Assembly (NCBI GenBank): GCA_946886245.1
Contig: CAMPIF010000175.1
Coordinates: 1 to 8,160, forward strand
DNA from: Ectopseudomonas composti
GTDB lineage: Bacteria; Pseudomonadota; Gammaproteobacteria; Pseudomonadales; Pseudomonadaceae
DNA length: 8,160 bases
Reading direction: 5' to 3'
In this document: positions 5,159-8,160 of the stretch, one piece after another
Layout of the letters: each line of letters starts with the position of its first letter
How positions within the stretch are numbered: position 1 is the stretch's first letter
Position numbers and translations under genes: made by a program
The notes under the pieces: model-generated
What the model was told of the DNA's origin: nothing
The model's input: the letters and a program-made list of their open reading frames with translations, nothing else
Database searches by the model: none

Positions 5159-6334
5159 ATGCCGATGCATTCCACCTCGAAACAGCTCTGGCGCGATGTG
5201 CAGGTCTTCGATGGCCTGGCGCAACTTGACGAGGCAATGAACGTGCTGGTCGAGGACGGTCGCATTGCCGGCCTGTGGCCGTCGCGCAGCTTCGATGAGG
5301 CGCAGGCTCAGGGCGCAGTGGAAGCCGGGCGCGGCGGCGTGATGACGCCAGGTCTGGTCGACTGCCACACTCATCTGGTCTATGCCGGTAACCGCGCCGG
5401 CGAGTTCGAGCAGCGCCTTGAAGGCGCGAGCTACGAGGAGATCGCCCGTGCCGGCGGCGGTATCCTCAGCAGTGTGCGTGCCACCCGCGCGGCCAGCGAG
5501 GACGAACTGATTGCCGTCAGCCTGCCGCGTCTCGATGCGCTGTTGGCCGATGGCGTGACCACGCTGGAGATCAAGTCCGGCTACGGCCTGAGCGTCGACA
5601 GCGAACTGAAGATGCTGCGCGTGGCCCGCCGCCTCGGCGAGCTGCGCCCGGTGCGCGTGCTGACCACGCTGCTCGGTGCCCATGCCTTGCCGCCGGAATA
5701 TGCCGGCCGCGCCGACGACTACGTGAGCCTGGTCTGTGACGCGATGATCCCGGCCGCTGCGCGTGAAGGGCTGGCCGATGCGGTGGATGTGTTCTGCGAA
5801 GGCATCGGCTTTTCCCCGGCGCAGTGCGAGCGCATCTACCAGGCGGCCCAGGCCCATGGCCTGGCGATCAAGGCGCATGCCGAGCAACTGTCCAATCTCG
5901 GTGGCAGTGCCCTGGCCGCACGTTACGGTGGGGGGGGTGGCGGGGGGCGCGGGGGGGGGGGGGGGCTGCTGCCCGGCGCCTTCCACGTGCTGCGTGAAAC
6001 TCAGCTGCCGCCCATCGAGCTGCTGCGCCAATACGGCGTGCCGATGGCCGTGGCCAGCGACGCCAATCCCGGCACCTCGCCGATCTGCATGCCGACGCTG
6101 ATGGCCAACCTGGCCTGCACTCTGTTCCGTCTGACCCCGCGCGAGGCCCTGGCCGGTATGACCGCCCATGGCGCTCGCGCCCTCGGCCTGCCCGAGTTGG
6201 GCCGCATCGTCGTCGGCGCCCCGGCGGATCTGTGCCTGTGGGATATCCAGCAACCGGCCGAACTGGCCTACGCGGTGCAGGCCGGGCGCCTGCGTCAGCG
6301 CGTGTTCAATGGAGCCATTACTCATGCTCGCTGA
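5159..6334 (+). CDS. hutI: Imidazolonepropionase, with central G-run replacing active-site segment
   Basis: HutI is a metal-dependent amidohydrolase converting 4-imidazolone-5-propionate to N-formimidoyl-L-glutamate, the third step of histidine degradation. The 391 residues show the HxH metal motif [12 protein letters not shown] (68-79; H70, H72), [17 protein letters not shown] (137-153), [11 protein letters not shown] (171-181), [12 protein letters not shown] (238-249; H240 is a metal ligand) and [10 protein letters not shown] (299-308; D301 is the fourth ligand). Between ARYG and LLPGAF, residues 258-269 are only glycine plus one arginine (bases 5930-5965). The family has about 26 residues there, including an SADH-type segment whose His is part of the active site. 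The frame is kept and the protein is about 14 residues short of the usual ~405. As written it would probably be inactive; a sequence error is likeliest. Start: ATG at 5159 with AGAGAGA upstream; ATG at 5165 is equally possible. Its end overlaps hutG. Confidence 0.93.
   Translation: MPMHSTSKQLWRDVQVFDGLAQLDEAMNVLVEDGRIAGLWPSRSFDEAQAQGAVEAGRGGVMTPGLVDCHTHLVYAGNRAGEFEQRLEGASYEEIARAGGGILSSVRATRAASEDELIAVSLPRLDALLADGVTTLEIKSGYGLSVDSELKMLRVARRLGELRPVRVLTTLLGAHALPPEYAGRADDYVSLVCDAMIPAAAREGLADAVDVFCEGIGFSPAQCERIYQAAQAHGLAIKAHAEQLSNLGGSALAARYGGGGGGGRGGGGGLLPGAFHVLRETQLPPIELLRQYGVPMAVASDANPGTSPICMPTLMANLACTLFRLTPREALAGMTAHGARALGLPELGRIVVGAPADLCLWDIQQPAELAYAVQAGRLRQRVFNGAITHAR
5927..5965 (+). other. Poly-G low-complexity tract inside hutI
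   Basis: A 39-base stretch is G except for five bases. It has homopolymers of 8 (5930-5937), 6 (5942-5947) and 15 G (5951-5965). Nothing else in the window resembles it. It encodes thirteen residues that are all Gly except one Arg, and it keeps the reading frame. Flanking codons encode normal HutI sequence on both sides. Most likely this is a miscalled or misassembled segment, not biology. Confidence 0.85.
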
Positions 6335-7259
6335 TCGTCATTCGATGGCTGCCTGGAGCGGTCGTAGCGACCCGGAAAGCGACAGCGCACGCTGGCACCA
6401 GCGCATCCGCGCACTCACTGAGGACAGTCAGCCAGGCCTGGCTCTGCTCGGCTTCGCCTGCGACGAGGGCGTGCGCCGCAACCATGGCCGCGTCGGTGCT
6501 GCCGCTGCACCGCAGGGCGTGCGCAAGGCGCTGGCCAACCTGGCCTGGCACCGTCAGGCGCCGGCCTACGATGCCGGTGATGTCGTCTGCGAGGATGGCG
6601 ACCTGGAAGCGGCGCAGGCCCGCCTCGGTCGCAACGTCTGCGCGCTGTTGGATGCCGGCCACCTGCCCGTGGTGATCGGCGGTGGTCATGAGGTGGCCTT
6701 CGGTAGCTGGTCGGGGCTGGCCGAGCACCTGTCCGGCAACCCGGCCCCGAAAATCGGCATCATCAATTTCGATGCCCATTTCGACCTGCGCGACCCGGCC
6801 CACGTGCATTCCTCCGGCACGCCCTTCGCACAGATCGCCGAGCAGTGCGCGGCGCGCGGCTGGCCGTTCCGCTATGCCTGCCTCGGTGTCAGCCGTGCCA
6901 GCAACACCCGTGCGCTGTTTTCCCGTGCTGCCGAGCTGAACGTATTGGTGCGCGAGGACCACGAGATTCGTGAATCGACCCTGGAGAGCATCGGCGCCGA
7001 CCTGGACGCCTTCGCTGCCAGTTGCGACGTGCTCTACCTGACCCTCGACATCGACGTGCTGCCGGCCTGCGAGGCGCCGGGCGTCAGTGCACCGGCCGCA
7101 CGTGGCGTGCGCCTGGAACTGCTCGAGCCGCTGCTCGAACGGCTCAAGGCCAGCGGCAAGCTGCGCCTGGCTGACCTGGCCGAGATCAATCCGGAGTACG
7201 ACATCGACAACCGTACCGCCAAGGTGGCGGCGCGGCTGATTCACCTGCTCAGCCTCTGA
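6324..7259 (+). CDS. hutG: N-formimidoyl-L-glutamate formimidoylhydrolase (formimidoylglutamase)
   Basis: A 311-residue arginase/ureohydrolase-family enzyme that hydrolyses N-formimidoyl-L-glutamate to L-glutamate and formamide, ending the histidine pathway. The binuclear manganese ligands are all visible: GGGHE (H122), NFDAHFDLR (D150, H152, D154) and LDIDVLP (D242, D244). The substrate-side SSGTPF loop (163-168) and the C-terminal [20 protein letters not shown] block (287-306) are typical. Start: ATG 6324, with GGAG nine bases upstream, lies 11 nt inside hutI, suggesting translational coupling. The frame is open from 6168, but that stretch is the end of hutI in another frame and gives no family sequence. 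In Pseudomonas the symbol hutG is also used for N-formylglutamate deformylase, a different fold belonging to the HutF branch; the arginase motifs exclude that here. Confidence 0.94.
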   Translation: MLADRHSMAAWSGRSDPESDSARWHQRIRALTEDSQPGLALLGFACDEGVRRNHGRVGAAAAPQGVRKALANLAWHRQAPAYDAGDVVCEDGDLEAAQARLGRNVCALLDAGHLPVVIGGGHEVAFGSWSGLAEHLSGNPAPKIGIINFDAHFDLRDPAHVHSSGTPFAQIAEQCAARGWPFRYACLGVSRASNTRALFSRAAELNVLVREDHEIRESTLESIGADLDAFAASCDVLYLTLDIDVLPACEAPGVSAPAARGVRLELLEPLLERLKASGKLRLADLAEINPEYDIDNRTAKVAARLIHLLSL

Positions 7260-7302
7260 GCCTGACGCTTTCTCGCACAACAACAATTACGAGGAAATCC
7301 CG

Positions 7303-7350
7303 ATGTTCACCACCGTCCGCCGCTGCGGCCAGGAGCCGCGTCATGTCTGA
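7303..7350 (+). CDS. Possible 15-residue leader ORF upstream of yjiH-like gene
   Basis: The ATG at 7303 is preceded by GAGGAAAT (7291-7298), the best ribosome binding site in the 83-nt gap after hutG. The frame reads MFTTVRRCGQEPRHV and stops at TGA 7348-7350, overlapping the first eight bases of the next gene (ATG 7343). The next gene has its own AGGAG at 7331-7335, inside this ORF. This arrangement suits a short coupling peptide. It could also be a fortuitous ORF or the remnant of an older start. I recognise no family. Confidence 0.35.
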   Translation: MFTTVRRCGQEPRHV

Positions 7351-8160
7351 GTCCTTGCCTTTGAGCGCCGGCGTATCGCGTTCGCGGGCCCTGGCGCGTT
7401 TGCTGGGCTACAGCCTGATCGGCCTGTTGCTGTTCTTCGTCCCGTTCGAGATCGCCGGGCGTTCGACCATCCTCCTCGACCACGCCGCCAGCGCCCTGCA
7501 GGTGCACGCGCGGCCGCTGGTGATCGGCGTGGCGTTGCTGTTCATGCTCTACGGCGCGCTGGCGCCCTGGCTCGACGGCAGCTGGCGCCGCAGCATGACC
7601 CACAGGGTATTCAGCCTGCTCAAGGTATTCGGTCTGCTGATCGGCGGCGCCTACCTGCTGCAGCTCGGCCCGCAGGCGCTGTATCAGCCGGATATGCTGC
7701 CGTTTCTGTTCGACAAGCTGGTGCTCAGCCTGGCCCTGATCGTGCCGCTGGGTTCGCTGGCGCTGGTGTTCCTGATCGGTTTCGGCCTGCTGGAACTGAT
7801 CGGCGTGCTGATGCAGCCGGTGATGCGGCCGATCTGGCGCACGCCGGGCAAGTCCGCCATCGATGCCGTGGCGTCCTTCGTCGGCAGCTACTCGGTGGGC
7901 CTGCTGATCACCGACCGCATGTACCAGCAGGGTCATTACAGCGTGCGTGAGGCAGCGATCATCGCCACCGGCTTCTCCACCGTGTCGGCGCCGTTCATGG
8001 TGATCATCGCCAAGACCCTGGGGCTGATGGGCCAGTGGAACCTGTATTTCTGGGGCGCCATGGCGGTGACCTTCGCCGTCACCGCCATCAGCGCGCGCAT
8101 CTACCCACTGTCGCGCCTGCCGTCCGAGGCCATGCCCGAGGCGCAGCTGCAACCCGGTGA
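7343..8160 (+). CDS. YjiH-family membrane protein (nucleoside-recognition/gate domain), 3' end outside window
   Basis: The first 272 residues of an integral inner-membrane protein; family members are about 450 residues, so the frame simply runs off the edge without a stop. Hydrophobic segments lie around 20-36, 58-75, 91-107, 124-157 (long, possibly two), 173-190, 205-228 and 236-254. The stretch from S171 to M229 (SAIDAVASFVGSYSVGLLIT, then DRMYQQGHYSVREAAIIATGF and STVSAPFMVIIAKTLGLM) is the part I recognise as the YjiH/gate-domain family, whose transport substrate is not established. The ATG at 7343 has AGGAG seven bases upstream (7331-7335), and no other in-frame start exists nearby. No terminator separates it from hutG, so it is probably cotranscribed with hutIG. 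A role in uptake or export of histidine, urocanate or a product is inference only. Confidence 0.85.
   Translation, partial: MSESLPLSAGVSRSRALARLLGYSLIGLLLFFVPFEIAGRSTILLDHAASALQVHARPLVIGVALLFMLYGALAPWLDGSWRRSMTHRVFSLLKVFGLLIGGAYLLQLGPQALYQPDMLPFLFDKLVLSLALIVPLGSLALVFLIGFGLLELIGVLMQPVMRPIWRTPGKSAIDAVASFVGSYSVGLLITDRMYQQGHYSVREAAIIATGFSTVSAPFMVIIAKTLGLMGQWNLYFWGAMAVTFAVTAISARIYPLSRLPSEAMPEAQLQPG

Noticed and set aside
4933..5265. N-terminal extension of HutD through the control region.
   Set aside because: It would translate both operators and the hutI start; family homology and a good ribosome site both begin at 4932.
5930..5965. Glycine-rich stretch in HutI as a genuine linker or new domain.
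   Set aside because: It falls inside the catalytic barrel, removes an expected active-site segment, and consists of G homopolymers, not mixed Gly codons.
6168..6323. An extended start for HutG at 6168 giving 363 residues.
   Set aside because: This stretch is the 3' part of hutI read in another frame, gives no ureohydrolase-like sequence, and the ATG at 6324 with GGAG upstream gives the standard 311-residue length.
7307..8152. Long minus-strand ORF of 281 codons opposite the YjiH gene.
   Set aside because: It is rich in Gln, His and Arg as expected for the antisense of a GC-rich membrane-protein gene; the plus frame has a start, ribosome site and family motifs.
1..8160. CRISPR arrays, tRNA, rRNA, transposases, phage genes or defence systems.
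   Set aside because: No regularly spaced repeats, cloverleaf sequences, or mobile or defence proteins were seen on either strand.

Overview
This looks like about 8.2 kb of chromosome from a gamma-proteobacterium of the genus Pseudomonas. The evidence is GC-rich sequence with strong G/C third-position bias, tandem FadE-type acyl-CoA dehydrogenases, a membrane diguanylate cyclase, and histidine utilisation (hut) genes with operators of the TGTATATACA type known for Pseudomonas HutC. The genus call is inference from gene content and style; a species cannot be named.

Left part (1-4334), fatty-acid oxidation plus signalling. The window opens inside a FadE-like acyl-CoA dehydrogenase, of which 248 C-terminal residues are visible. 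It is followed by a 156-bp palindromic repeat whose end touches the stop codon, then a very strong intrinsic terminator. Next is an eight-helix membrane protein with a C-terminal GGDEF domain (GGEEF intact, product-inhibition site absent). Then comes a second, complete 592-residue acyl-CoA dehydrogenase, paralogous to the first, closed by another intrinsic terminator.

Right part (4339-8160), histidine degradation. hutD runs leftward. hutI, hutG and a YjiH-family membrane protein, cut by the window edge, run rightward. hutI and hutG overlap by 11 nt. The 226-nt divergent region carries two perfect 12-bp TGTATATACA palindromes, each overlapping a candidate -10 element, so both directions are probably repressed by HutC and relieved by urocanate. 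HutI (imidazolonepropionate to N-formimidoyl-glutamate) and HutG (N-formimidoyl-glutamate to glutamate plus formamide) perform the last two steps of the four-step (three-enzyme-plus-HutG) route. hutH and hutU are not in view. HutD is thought to limit pathway flux. The YjiH-like protein may be a transporter or accessory membrane protein, but its job is unknown.

Main oddities: the hutI sequence holds a 39-nt, almost pure G tract where the family has about 26 residues including an active-site histidine, which looks like a sequence or assembly error; a 15-codon ORF with a good ribosome binding site overlaps the start of the YjiH gene; and a 12-bp direct repeat spaced by 94 bp lies in the hut control region. 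I found no convincing undescribed multi-gene system. The window is mostly recognisable metabolism.
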